Made by a program: the position numbers and the translations under genes. A stretch of DNA of 43,173 nucleotides, taken from contig CAIPAT010000458.1 of the NCBI GenBank assembly GCA_903863035.1, forward strand, positions 1-43,173. The letters run 5' to 3'. The DNA is from an uncultured Lentisphaeria bacterium (lineage in GTDB: Bacteria > Verrucomicrobiota > Lentisphaeria > Victivallales > Victivallaceae). This document shows positions 17,771 to 26,224 of the stretch, one piece after another; the first letter of the stretch is position 1, and each line of letters begins with the position of its first letter. The notes beneath the pieces are model-generated. The model was not told where the DNA came from. It saw only the letters and a program-made list of their open reading frames with translations, and searched no databases.

Positions 17771-18649
17771 TCAAATGAATTTATTACGCCACTCTCTCGG
17801 GGAGTGGCCGGTCTGAGCTTTGAATTGACGGTTGAAACTGGAAACGGATTCAAAGCCGCATTCGAACGCAATTTCTCCAACCGGGCGGCGGTTTCTATCC
17901 AATTCCGCTTTGGCCATGCCGATCCGGATTTGATTTAAATACTGAATCGGTGATTTGCCGACGGCCTCCCGGAAAAGCCGCCGGAAATGGGTCTGGCTGA
18001 GCCGGCACAGCCCCGCCAGTTTCTCGACTCTCAACGGTTCCTGATATTTCCGGATCATATATTCCAAGGCGGCGTTCAAACGTTGTATGGTGCCGGGACT
18101 GCTCTCATCAAGGGAATTCTCATGCGGCAGAGCATCGAAAGCGGCATGTATTTCCGCGGCGAACAGGCAGAGCATGGCAACTATTCTTTCCTGTTGAAAC
18201 CTCATCGTTCCAATACCGGCAGCGACAATTTTACAGACCAGCTTGCAGATTACCGGATACTGTTCCGAAGAAATGACATTGTTGAAATTCAGGCCTTGAA
18301 ATCTGGAAAAATCGCACAGTGCGGAATCGTTAAATACCGGATATATTATTTTTTCCAGATTCAGGTAAATCCAGCGCCATTTACTGACCGTTCCGGTCAG
18401 GCTGCGCGCCAGATGACATTCTTTAGACGTGATGACCGTCACATCCCCGGCTTTGAACGGCAGTATTTTATTGCCTACGACGAATATCCCCGCGCCTTCA
18501 TAACAATAACCTAACTCCAGGGTGTCATGGATATGCAATTTAGTTATGGCCCGGTCTGTTTCCGTATACAGATCAGAAACTCTGAACGGAAACTCCGGAT
18601 TCATATCTATCTGACAAAATGAAAAAGCATATTTTGGTTGTTTTTGCAT
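17771..18649 (-). CDS. AraC family transcriptional regulator
   Basis: A 292-aa regulator with an N-terminal cupin-like effector domain (ELGYCYEGAGIFVVGNKILPFKAGD region, residues ~40-75) and two C-terminal helix-turn-helix motifs (~205-290: LAGLCRLSQTHFRRLFRE and IAFECGFESVSSFNRQFK), the standard AraC/XylS arrangement for sugar-responsive regulators. It is divergent from the ADP-ribosylglycohydrolase-family gene across a ~100-bp AT-rich region, so that gene is its likeliest target. The inducer is unknown. Confidence 0.88.
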   Translation of the reverse strand: MQKQPKYAFSFCQIDMNPEFPFRVSDLYTETDRAITKLHIHDTLELGYCYEGAGIFVVGNKILPFKAGDVTVITSKECHLARSLTGTVSKWRWIYLNLEKIIYPVFNDSALCDFSRFQGLNFNNVISSEQYPVICKLVCKIVAAGIGTMRFQQERIVAMLCLFAAEIHAAFDALPHENSLDESSPGTIQRLNAALEYMIRKYQEPLRVEKLAGLCRLSQTHFRRLFREAVGKSPIQYLNQIRIGMAKAELDRNRRPVGEIAFECGFESVSSFNRQFKAQTGHSPREWRNKFI

Positions 18650-18753
18650 AAATTATGACCATTATTGCAATGTTTGTATCAATAATATGATGTATCTTGA
18701 TAAATAAGCAATCATAATCACTATTAACTTTTATAAATAAAGGAGTCAATACC
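18650..18753. promoter_or_regulatory. Divergent promoter region, AraC gene / ADP-ribosylglycohydrolase gene
   Basis: This AT-rich spacer between two divergent genes must contain both promoters. It includes an inverted repeat, TATCAA and TTGATA separated by about 14 bp, that could be a regulator site, and an AAGGAGTC ribosome site 8 nt before ATG 18754. Exact -35/-10 boxes cannot be fixed with confidence. Confidence 0.45.
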
Positions 18754-20154
18754 ATGTATATCGTATCCGGCTGGGAAAATCCATTAGCGCTGCTTAAGCA
18801 TGAAATCGTACAGTTGGAGTATGAAGGTTACATCGTCCATGAATCGGTCAGGGAGAAAATTGCCGCACTGCATCCGGTATATGACGCGTTCAATGAGCAA
18901 AAATTATTGCAAATCCACGCGGCGCTGGAAAATCTTCCCCGTTTACCAGATTACAATTACATTCAGCCGGACGATCTTGAAGCCATTAAGAAAGAGCGCC
19001 CGGACGGGCCCAGGCAATTAAAGCTGAAATTGAACGACAAGGCGCTGCTGGATCGTTTTCACGGTGCCTGGACCGGGCGTGCCGCCGGCTGCGCCCTCGG
19101 CAAGCCGGTCGAAGGCATGGGGATGAACGGGGCAAGCGGGTTGAATGGAAGATTGACGATTAAAAAGTATTTGCAGAACCGGGGCCATTGGGAACTGGAT
19201 TATTACTTCAGCGGAGCGGACGCTGGAGACGGTTTAAAAATCGGCTGTGAACAATCCATGCGTGAAAATATCGCTTATATGGAGCCGGACGATGACATTC
19301 ATTATTCCCTTATCGGCTTGAAAGTGCTGGAGTCGAAAGGCCCGGATTTTAAGTGGTTCGACGTCGCCAACTGCTGGAACAGTTCGCTGCCGTATAATGC
19401 AATTTGCACGGCGGAAACCCAGGCGATCCTGAATTACAATATGATTAATCCCAGGCATGGCATGAACCCGGTACCGGCTACTCCGGCTTTTACCCGCAGA
19501 CACAATAATCCATTCCGGGAATGGATCGGCGCTCAAATCCGTGCCGACGGCTGGGCGTATGCCTGCGCCGGCAATCCGGAACTGGCGGCGGAGTTCGCCT
19601 GGCGCGACGCCTCATGGACCCACACCGCCAACGGCATTTACGGCGAAATGTTTGCCGCCGCCATGATTGCCGCCGCATTCGTTGAAAACGACCCTAAAAA
19701 ACTGGTTGAAATCGGACTCTCGGAAATCCCGCGCAACTGCAAACTGGCCGAAGCGGTGCGCGAAGCGCTGACATGGATAACAAAATGCAAAACATTCGAG
19801 CAGTTCATGGAAAAGATGGAGAATAAATATGCCGCCATGAGCCCGGTGCATACGGTCAATAATGCGTTAATTGTTGTTATGTCGCTGTTCTATGGGAAAA
19901 TGGCTCCGGACCGCAGCATCTGCGTTTCGGTCATGGGTGCTTTGGACACGGACTGCAACGGCGCGACCACCGGGTCAATCGTCGGCGCGGCGGCCGGGCG
20001 CAAAAACTTCGGAGGCAAACTGGCCGCGCCGCTGAACGATACCATCAAACCCCTGGTTTTCGGCTTCCAGACCTGCACCATGAAAGACCTGGCGGAAAGA
20101 ACGCTGGCAGTTCATAAGAAAGTATCCGCATACGCGGTGGAGCACAAGAAATAA
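18754..20154 (+). CDS. ADP-ribosylglycohydrolase (DraG-like) family protein
   Basis: A 466-aa protein. After a ~95-residue N-terminal extension of unknown role, the catalytic domain begins at FHGAWTGRAAGCALGKPVEG. It continues with the acidic metal site EPDDDIHYSLIGL and ends with MGALDTDCNGATTGSIVGAAAG, close to the DTD motif that binds the second magnesium in DraG/ARH enzymes. Family members remove ADP-ribose from Arg or Ser, but many bacterial ones sit in sugar gene clusters with no toxin or ADP-ribosyltransferase near and probably hydrolyse other N- or O-ribosides. Here too the neighbour is an AraC regulator and no transferase is seen. It is cytoplasmic, with a strong ribosome site. Confidence 0.85.
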   Translation: MYIVSGWENPLALLKHEIVQLEYEGYIVHESVREKIAALHPVYDAFNEQKLLQIHAALENLPRLPDYNYIQPDDLEAIKKERPDGPRQLKLKLNDKALLDRFHGAWTGRAAGCALGKPVEGMGMNGASGLNGRLTIKKYLQNRGHWELDYYFSGADAGDGLKIGCEQSMRENIAYMEPDDDIHYSLIGLKVLESKGPDFKWFDVANCWNSSLPYNAICTAETQAILNYNMINPRHGMNPVPATPAFTRRHNNPFREWIGAQIRADGWAYACAGNPELAAEFAWRDASWTHTANGIYGEMFAAAMIAAAFVENDPKKLVEIGLSEIPRNCKLAEAVREALTWITKCKTFEQFMEKMENKYAAMSPVHTVNNALIVVMSLFYGKMAPDRSICVSVMGALDTDCNGATTGSIVGAAAGRKNFGGKLAAPLNDTIKPLVFGFQTCTMKDLAERTLAVHKKVSAYAVEHKK

Positions 20155-20185
20155 TACTATCTGCGACGGAGAAGTGGAAATTTTG

Positions 20186-20360
20186 CCCGGAAGATTGTAA
20201 TGTAATAGAGGTAATTGCAAAAGGAGTCAGAATTCAGGAGCCAGGAGCCAGTAGTCAGAATAAATCCGGATTTTAGTTCGAATTTCATTCTGAATTCTAA
20301 ATTCTGAATTCATGCAAAACTTGAGTTTTGCAATTGGCCCAATACCATTACAATTCCGGG
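20186..20360. repeat. ~175-bp inverted repeat element with internal period-7 repeats
   Basis: The left arm (20186-20222) reads almost as the reverse complement of the right arm (20326-20360); both share ATTGTAAT and AATTGCAAAA. Between the arms are degenerate heptamers (GGAGTCA, GAATTCA, GGAGCCA, GGAGCCA, GTAGTCA at 20223-20260; ATTCTGA, ATTCTAA, ATTCTGA at 20288-20308) and a small hairpin, GCAAAAC TTGA GTTTTGC at 20314-20331. The right arm ends 9 nt before the start of the next gene, so the structure could affect its translation. No coding capacity. Confidence 0.65.
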
Positions 20361-20369
20361 ACTAAAATT

Positions 20370-20759
20370 ATGCCGACAGAACTTGAGCTCTGGGAAAAAA
20401 AACTGAAAGTTATTCTCGATGAAATAGATGCCGCGCTTGAAGCAAAGTTCGGCGCTCTTTTTCATCGTAAACCGATCAGGCCGGCATCCGGCAGTACCGC
20501 GAACCCGCAATATGACGGTCTCTTTGAGGTTCAGGCCACCTATACCGCCGGCTTCGGATCTCAATACGGCGAGGGCTATGCCGTTGAGGTTCGCTGGGTA
20601 ACCTTTGATGAAGTTCCGGAGAGTGCCAAACTCGAAGGAGACGCTATTGCCGAAGAGATTCTAAACAGGCTGCTGCCGGAACTGTTCCCCGGCAAAAACC
20701 TGAAAGTCGTGCATGATGTTTCAGGCATGAAAATAACCGGCGATCTTTCGCTGAAATAG
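20370..20759 (+). CDS. Small protein of unknown function
   Basis: A 129-aa soluble protein starting MPTELELWEKKLKVILDEI. The first 30 residues look helical; the rest mixes strands and helices (LFEVQATYTAGFGS, GYAVEVRWVTFDEVPESAKLEGDAIAEEILNRLLPELF). I recognise no family. The codon pattern looks genuine and no frame competes on the other strand. It has no clear Shine-Dalgarno site, and the right arm of the large inverted repeat lies directly upstream. It converges on the Old Yellow Enzyme gene with only 7 bp between stop codons, so the two transcripts probably overlap. Confidence 0.6.
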   Translation: MPTELELWEKKLKVILDEIDAALEAKFGALFHRKPIRPASGSTANPQYDGLFEVQATYTAGFGSQYGEGYAVEVRWVTFDEVPESAKLEGDAIAEEILNRLLPELFPGKNLKVVHDVSGMKITGDLSLK

Positions 20760-20766
20760 CCAAACC

Positions 20767-22209
20767 TTAAACCTGCTTTTTCATCGCCTGTTTAATTTCC
20801 TGCATCTTCAAGGCTTCTGTCATTTTCTTGTAAAATTCATCCAGCGGATAACAGCCGGAAATCAAACCGCTGCGGGGCGCGGTGGTGCAGTCGCCGAACG
20901 TGCGGCAGATATGCCTGCGGTCAAGCTCTTTTCCGGCAAGCGAATCGGCGCAGATTTCCGGGTATGACAGCACCATGCGGCCGATGCCGATGAAATCCGC
21001 CATGCCGTTTTCCACAACATATTCGCCCGCATTCGGCAGCCATTCCTGCAGATAGGTATAGCCGGAGCCGATGAAGACAATGCCGGGGCATTGTTGTTTA
21101 ACTTCAGCAACGCAGTTGATCTGTCTGGCCACCCCGGTCAACGGATCTTCCGGCGGCAGATAGCCGTCGCTGACGGGATAGTATGCCGGACGCTGAATAT
21201 GCGGATTATAGTAGGGGCTGCCGACCGTGGTGCAGATCATTTTTATTCCCAGCGATTCAGCCAGCTTGATAAATGCGACCGTTTCGGTCAAATCACACCC
21301 CAGTCCGGTGCCATCGCCGCCGAACGCGTATTTATACGGGCCGTTCCATTGCATCGGACGCCCGGCATTACCTTCACCCTTTTCAAAAGGAAACCAGTCA
21401 AATAAGCTCAATCTTACTGAAATATCCAGCTCCGGAACTTCGTTTCTGATGCCTTCGACGATTTCCCGAAAAAAGCGGGTGCGGTTCTCAAAACTCCCGC
21501 CGTATCTGCCCGGACGGTCGAACGCGCTGAGAAATTCATGTCCCAGATAGCCGTGCGCGTGTTTGACATCGACAAAATTGAAGCCGGCATGATGCGCCAG
21601 TTTTGCGGCCTTGATAAAATGCGCAATAATATCTTCGACATCTGTATCACTCACCACACACGATGCGTCGTTGTGGAATTTTTTGTCCAGCAGCGGGTGC
21701 GAATACGCAGTCCTGGATTCCAGTTTTTTATCGTCAGTTGGATGGGCAAATCTGCCGGAATGGGTGATCTGCAACCCGGTATAAAGATCGTCGGCTGTAC
21801 CAAATTTTACTTTATGCGCATCAACCATTTTACTCCGTAATGCGCCGATGCTGTCAACTGTATCATCATTAATCATCATCTGCCGGGTATTGCTGCGTCC
21901 GGAGGGCATCACGGCAGCGGCTTCGCAACCGTAAAGCAGTTTGGCCCCGCTTTGCCCGAAACGCAGCCAGCGGCGTTCGGTCAGTTCGCTCGGAGCGCCG
22001 TTACTAAGGCAGTCCCATCCTTCCATCGGCAGGATGCACCAGCGGTTGCCGATAATGCGGTCTTTGTACTCCAGCGGACGTCCCAGCGGAGAAGTTTCTC
22101 CGGAGCGTGTTTTCTCCACAAAACCCAGATTAATATTCAAGTTACTGATATGCTCTCTGAATTCCGCGGCGGTTTTAATGGCCGACATTTTACGATATCC
22201 GCTGTTCAT
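20767..22209 (-). CDS. NADH:flavin oxidoreductase (Old Yellow Enzyme family)
   Basis: A 480-aa FMN-barrel protein. The family signatures are LQITHSGRFAHPT, the substrate-binding motif DVKHAHGYLGHEFLSAFDR followed by GRYGGSFENRTRFF, and the C-terminal phosphate-binding end of the barrel (VFIGSGYTY, ADFIGIGRM). A C-terminal tail contains three cysteines (C-x5-C-x11-C, from RHICRTFGDC to SGCYPLD), resembling the iron-sulfur region of 2,4-dienoyl-CoA reductase/BaiCD-like members with one Cys fewer, and there is no FAD/NAD(P) domain behind it. It probably reduces an activated C=C bond. It is the last gene of the operon beginning at 26224. AGGAG precedes its ATG. Confidence 0.87.
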   Translation of the reverse strand: MNSGYRKMSAIKTAAEFREHISNLNINLGFVEKTRSGETSPLGRPLEYKDRIIGNRWCILPMEGWDCLSNGAPSELTERRWLRFGQSGAKLLYGCEAAAVMPSGRSNTRQMMINDDTVDSIGALRSKMVDAHKVKFGTADDLYTGLQITHSGRFAHPTDDKKLESRTAYSHPLLDKKFHNDASCVVSDTDVEDIIAHFIKAAKLAHHAGFNFVDVKHAHGYLGHEFLSAFDRPGRYGGSFENRTRFFREIVEGIRNEVPELDISVRLSLFDWFPFEKGEGNAGRPMQWNGPYKYAFGGDGTGLGCDLTETVAFIKLAESLGIKMICTTVGSPYYNPHIQRPAYYPVSDGYLPPEDPLTGVARQINCVAEVKQQCPGIVFIGSGYTYLQEWLPNAGEYVVENGMADFIGIGRMVLSYPEICADSLAGKELDRRHICRTFGDCTTAPRSGLISGCYPLDEFYKKMTEALKMQEIKQAMKKQV

Positions 22210-22221
22210 GGTTAAGTTCTC

Positions 22222-22752
22222 CTAAAACCGGTTGTTTTTGCACAGGTGAATAATGATCAACTCACATTTTTCCACCGCTTCATAGGTGTGGTCCAGCAGT
22301 GCGTCGAACTGAATCGAATTGCCGGCGGATAACTCGTATTTCTCGTTCGGCAGATAAAATCTTAGTTTTCCGGACAGCACCCAGCATAATTCATAATCGT
22401 CGCGATGCAGATGCGGACGGGAAACTTTGGCCCCGGCTGGAGCTTTCCCGTAAAGGCATTTTATGTTTTTATAACTGATTTCAGAGAATACGAATCCTTC
22501 CGACACGTGTTTGGTGGCGACACACTGATGGGCGGTCCGGTTTTCCGCAAGCGCAATCAGATCGGAAGCGGTGATGCCGAAAACTTTCGCCAGACGGAAA
22601 ATCGTTTCCAGTTCCGCAATACACTGATTGCGTTCCAGTTTCGAAATAACCGATGCGGAAACCCCGCTTTTTTCAGAAAGATCCGCAATATTCAGGTTCT
22701 CTCTTTTGCGCATGTCCCGGATGATTGAAAAATCATACATTTTGTTGCTCAT
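22222..22752 (-). CDS. XRE-cupin transcriptional regulator
   Basis: A 176-aa regulator. Residues ~8-62 form an XRE/HTH_3 domain (LNIADLSEKSGVSASVISKLE, with the recognition helix in the middle) and residues ~105-170 a cupin with likely metal or ligand residues in PHLHRDDYELCWVLSGKLRF and DHTYEA. This fusion is common in regulators of amino acid, polyamine and sugar acid catabolism. The open frame continues upstream to 23097, but that part overlaps the flavoprotein gene; ATG 22752 lies 4 bp after the flavoprotein stop, with AGGGA in the end of that gene as ribosome site. Lying inside the operon, it probably autoregulates it. Confidence 0.85.
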   Translation of the reverse strand: MSNKMYDFSIIRDMRKRENLNIADLSEKSGVSASVISKLERNQCIAELETIFRLAKVFGITASDLIALAENRTAHQCVATKHVSEGFVFSEISYKNIKCLYGKAPAGAKVSRPHLHRDDYELCWVLSGKLRFYLPNEKYELSAGNSIQFDALLDHTYEAVEKCELIIIHLCKNNRF

Positions 22753-22756
22753 AAAT

Positions 22757-24742
22757 TTATATTCCCTTGTTTGCAGAGTCGAAGATTCTGCCTTCGCGAT
22801 AGTCCGCCCAGGCGTTTTCAAACCAGGCATTGCATTCAGGCAGCGGCCTGCGCTGCACCCATTTGTGTTGAACAGACCCGTCTTCGGCGGCAACTGTTTC
22901 CAGCACTTTGTCGCGGAATGTCTCATCTTCCGCGGCAAAACGCCATTCCTCGCCCAGCATCGGATGCGCGGTAATTCCATTTTCAACCATGACCATGGCC
23001 GAGCCGCGCGAACCCACTCCGCTTTTGATCTGGGCCAGTAATGCTTCAAGATAAACCACATGCGCAAAACACAGCTGCATATTGCGCATTGCTTCAATCA
23101 TCTCTTCAGCAGAGTTGAACGCGATACCATATTCACTGATCTGCCGATATTGGGCGCGGGCTTCGGACAACGCTGATTCAAGCTGCTTTTCAGAGCGGAT
23201 ATGCGAACCGGCTTTGGTCATTCTGTTTTGAAATTCCTCTCTTACGGCCTGCCAGTTGTATTTGGAACCGGAGCATTTCTGCAGCCAGACGGCGCAGTCC
23301 GCCAATCCGGCTTTCGCAATCTGGTAAAAAACACCGTCATCAAGCGTAAAGTCCATATAGCGCCCGGAGATGTAATCCGCAGCGCGGAAACCGGCAACCT
23401 GGCCGGAGTTCAGCGCCGAACCGCCGGGCCGGTAAACCCCGTGCGAACCATTGACTTCGCCGACCGGAAACAGGTGTTTGACGTTCAGCGATTCCCACCA
23501 GTGGTTGCCGGCGAGACCGCCGTTATTATGCTGGGCGCAGACCGCGATTTCAAGCGGTTCCGACACTAGATCAATACCGTGTTCTTCATAGAGTTTTATC
23601 GCATCCGGATTCATTTTACGCAGACGTTCTATCGGCAGTCCGAACAATGCATTGGATTTTTTCAGATACTCAAACGCTTCCGGTCCAAGCTCCTCAAATT
23701 TCAAATTGGAACTGTTGCGGCGGAAATCCATAAACACTCTGCGTCCTTTTAACGCGGTCTCGATGTAAACCAGAATATCCACAATCGAAGAACCGCCGGC
23801 AACTTTGCGCGGGTCAAACGGCCATTGATAGCCTTTAAGGAAAACCGCGGTATTCATCCGGCCTTCAGTCGCAAAATACGGCCGCAAAAATTCACTTTCA
23901 TCGCTGACGCCGTCGGCCGAGGTGGATATCATGCGCGGCAACACCTGCATATAGGTGCCGGATACATTCCAGCGGAATTTGATTGACGCGGTTCCATACT
24001 GCGACTCCGGCAGGCTCTGTGCTTTCACACCGGCTTGCAAAGCCAGGCCGATCGCGCCGGTATGAACGTTCGGATAAACGCTGGTTTTGTACAGTCCGCC
24101 GGGGCCGCCGACCGCGAAAACTACATTTTCGGCGGCATATGCCTCAAACGTGTTTTTCTCGTTTTCCGTATGAACCGCAATTGCCCCGGCAGCCCGTTTT
24201 GAATCGCCTTCTCCGACAGTAAGCAGCGTGACCGTGACGCGGTTTTCCCGGACACGGATGTTCCGGCGGCGGATTTCATCAATCAGCACCCGGCACATTT
24301 CACGGGAAGTATAGGGGCCGAAAGAAGTGGCGCGCTGCCGCGGGTCGTGGTCGGTCTTGTAGCCGACAAACTGGCCGAAACTGTCCTGCGGGAATTTCAC
24401 GCCGAGATTGACCAGATTGAGAAACGCGCGGGCGGAAAGACTGGCTTCCGCCAATGCGAGATCGCCGTGCATGGAACCGCCGCCGAAAAATGACTTTGCC
24501 AGTTCCACCGGCGAGTCGGGTTCAGCGCCGTAAAGCCCCAGTTTATAATAAGTCTGTTTATCGCTGCCGGTATTGATGGAAGTGCCCATGCCCAGCCCCT
24601 CGGTGATGATGAGCAGGTCTTTTACGCCGCGGGCATGGAGTTGAACCGCGGCATTAAGTCCGGCAGCGCCGCTTCCGATAACCAGCGTATGCACTTTGAT
24701 TACCGGAACGTCCCGTCCCTGAATTTTTAAATTTTCCGCCAT
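22757..24742 (-). CDS. FAD-dependent oxidoreductase (fumarate reductase/succinate dehydrogenase flavoprotein-like)
   Basis: A 661-aa flavoprotein. The N-terminal FAD motif VIGSGAAGLNAAVQL is followed by an LLIITEG strand, and VVFAVGGPGGLY marks the second part of the FAD domain. GGLAGNHWWESLNVKHLFPVGEVNG and RPGGSALNSGQVAGFRAADY are the capping and return segments typical of the SdhA/FrdA/AprA superfamily. No Cys cluster or transmembrane segment is present, so electrons must come from a soluble partner. No FMN-flavocytochrome or FrdB-like gene is adjacent; the Old Yellow Enzyme in the same operon may act on the same substrate. The substrate is unknown. Confidence 0.85.
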   Translation of the reverse strand: MAENLKIQGRDVPVIKVHTLVIGSGAAGLNAAVQLHARGVKDLLIITEGLGMGTSINTGSDKQTYYKLGLYGAEPDSPVELAKSFFGGGSMHGDLALAEASLSARAFLNLVNLGVKFPQDSFGQFVGYKTDHDPRQRATSFGPYTSREMCRVLIDEIRRRNIRVRENRVTVTLLTVGEGDSKRAAGAIAVHTENEKNTFEAYAAENVVFAVGGPGGLYKTSVYPNVHTGAIGLALQAGVKAQSLPESQYGTASIKFRWNVSGTYMQVLPRMISTSADGVSDESEFLRPYFATEGRMNTAVFLKGYQWPFDPRKVAGGSSIVDILVYIETALKGRRVFMDFRRNSSNLKFEELGPEAFEYLKKSNALFGLPIERLRKMNPDAIKLYEEHGIDLVSEPLEIAVCAQHNNGGLAGNHWWESLNVKHLFPVGEVNGSHGVYRPGGSALNSGQVAGFRAADYISGRYMDFTLDDGVFYQIAKAGLADCAVWLQKCSGSKYNWQAVREEFQNRMTKAGSHIRSEKQLESALSEARAQYRQISEYGIAFNSAEEMIEAMRNMQLCFAHVVYLEALLAQIKSGVGSRGSAMVMVENGITAHPMLGEEWRFAAEDETFRDKVLETVAAEDGSVQHKWVQRRPLPECNAWFENAWADYREGRIFDSANKGI

Positions 24743-24762
24743 ACGATGTTCCTCTGATTGAA

Positions 24763-25533
24763 TTATAATACGTCAATGGTCATGCCGCCGTCAACATTGA
24801 TGACCTGGCCGGTGGAGTAAGCAATATCCCCCCGTACCATCATCGCCACCGCACGGCCGATATCTTCCGGATAACCCCAGCGTTTTTGCAGACAAAGGCC
24901 TTCGGCAATCAGCTTGTCATATTTCTCCGTAACCGCGGCGGTCATGTCGGTCTTGATTATCCCCGGCCGTATTTCATAAACCGGAATATTGAATTCGCCA
25001 AGCCTGGCCGCCCACAACCGGGTTGCCATGCTGATGCCGGACTTGGAAATACAGTATTCTCCGCGTGAGGGCGAAGCCACCGTCGACGAAACTGATGACA
25101 TATTGATAATACAGCACACGGTTTCGACCGCAGATTTTTTCTGTTCAATCATGTAATTGGCAATCAACTGTGTGAGAAAATACGGACCTTGCAGATTGAT
25201 GCGCATCACTCTTTCATAACTTTCTTCCGTCGCCTCCAGAATGTCCGCTCTTACCGCCGGGGCAACTCCCGCATTGTTGACCAGCACATGGAGTCTGCCG
25301 AAACGTGATTTAACCGCTTCCAGCATATTTTTTCTGGCTGCTGCATCCGTAATGTCACAACGGCAATACAACACTTCCGCCCCAAGCGTTCTTAAATTGT
25401 CCATGTTCGCCTGATAATCGCTTTCATTCTGGATATCGCAGATGACCAGATCGCAGTTTTCCGCTGCAAGTTTGCAGGCAATTCCATAGCCGATACCGCG
25501 TGCCCCGCCGGTAATCAATGCAATTTTTTTCAT
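24763..25533 (-). CDS. SDR family NAD(P)-dependent oxidoreductase
   Basis: A 256-aa classical short-chain dehydrogenase: TGGARGIG cofactor motif at residue 8, NNAG near 90, catalytic Ser in INMSSVSS and Tyr-x3-Lys in YCISK, then the RPGIIKTDM segment. It is similar in layout to 3-oxoacyl-ACP reductases and sugar/polyol dehydrogenases; its neighbours favour a catabolic ketoreductase or alcohol dehydrogenase role over fatty acid synthesis. Gaps of 37 bp upstream and 20 bp downstream fit an operon. GAGGTC is the ribosome site. Confidence 0.9.
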   Translation of the reverse strand: MKKIALITGGARGIGYGIACKLAAENCDLVICDIQNESDYQANMDNLRTLGAEVLYCRCDITDAAARKNMLEAVKSRFGRLHVLVNNAGVAPAVRADILEATEESYERVMRINLQGPYFLTQLIANYMIEQKKSAVETVCCIINMSSVSSTVASPSRGEYCISKSGISMATRLWAARLGEFNIPVYEIRPGIIKTDMTAAVTEKYDKLIAEGLCLQKRWGYPEDIGRAVAMMVRGDIAYSTGQVINVDGGMTIDVL

Positions 25534-25570
25534 TTTTTGTGACCTCGTGTAGTCCGGTTTTTGTTTTTAC

Positions 25571-26224
25571 TTAAGCAAGAAGCTTGATCGCATCACGAAC
25601 CAGCTGCTCAATCTTGTCCCATTCCCCCGCCTTGATGTCCGCGGAGGTTCCCAGCCAGGTACCGCCGGCGGCGATGACTTCCGGAAGCTCAAGATAGTTC
25701 TTTATATTGTCGCTGGAGATACCGCCGGTAGGAATTAATTTTATCCCGAGATGGCGATATGGCGGAATAATCGCTTTCAGCATCTTGACGCCGCCAGCAG
25801 CTTTGGCAGGGAAAAATTTCATGACTTTGACTCCCAGTTCATAGGCCTGTTCAATATGCGTCGGACAGGAAACTCCCGGGAAAAATGGATATTCGCTTTT
25901 AATCGCTTCTTTAACAACAGTCGGGTTGAAGCCAGGCGCAACGGCAAAAGACGCTCCGGCATTGAATGCCCGGTGCAGATCATTGATATTCAGCACAGTT
26001 CCTGCACCGATGACCAGTTCCGGAAATTTTTTCGAGGATTGGCGGATAATCTCTTCCGCCGCCGCTGTCCGGAATGTAATTTCCGCGATTTTCAGTCCGC
26101 AGCGGTCAAGCAGTTCACACATCTTCAACCCGTCTTCAACTTTTTCTATTGCCAGCACCGGCACGATTTTCAGTTGGCTTAGTTTGGCGACAACGGCTTC
26201 AACTTTTTCATTATAACAAGACAT
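25571..26224 (-). CDS. eda: KDPG/KHG aldolase (2-dehydro-3-deoxy-phosphogluconate aldolase)
   Basis: A 217-aa class I aldolase of the Eda family. The catalytic Glu lies in AEITFRT, GAGTVLN and APGFNP follow, and the Schiff-base Lys lies in VMKFFPAKAAGG; IPTGGIS forms the phosphate loop. The length is normal for the family. It splits KDPG (or related 2-keto-3-deoxy acids such as KDPGal or 4-hydroxy-2-oxoglutarate) to pyruvate plus an aldehyde. It is first in a five-gene operon with redox enzymes and no kinase or dehydratase, so the exact substrate is open. GAGGT precedes the ATG. Confidence 0.9.
   Translation of the reverse strand: MSCYNEKVEAVVAKLSQLKIVPVLAIEKVEDGLKMCELLDRCGLKIAEITFRTAAAEEIIRQSSKKFPELVIGAGTVLNINDLHRAFNAGASFAVAPGFNPTVVKEAIKSEYPFFPGVSCPTHIEQAYELGVKVMKFFPAKAAGGVKMLKAIIPPYRHLGIKLIPTGGISSDNIKNYLELPEVIAAGGTWLGTSADIKAGEWDKIEQLVRDAIKLLA

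Noticed and set aside
22753..23097. N-terminal extension of the XRE-cupin gene
   Set aside because: The extra 115 codons lie inside the flavoprotein gene in another frame and their translation looks random; ATG 22752 with AGGGA is the natural start.
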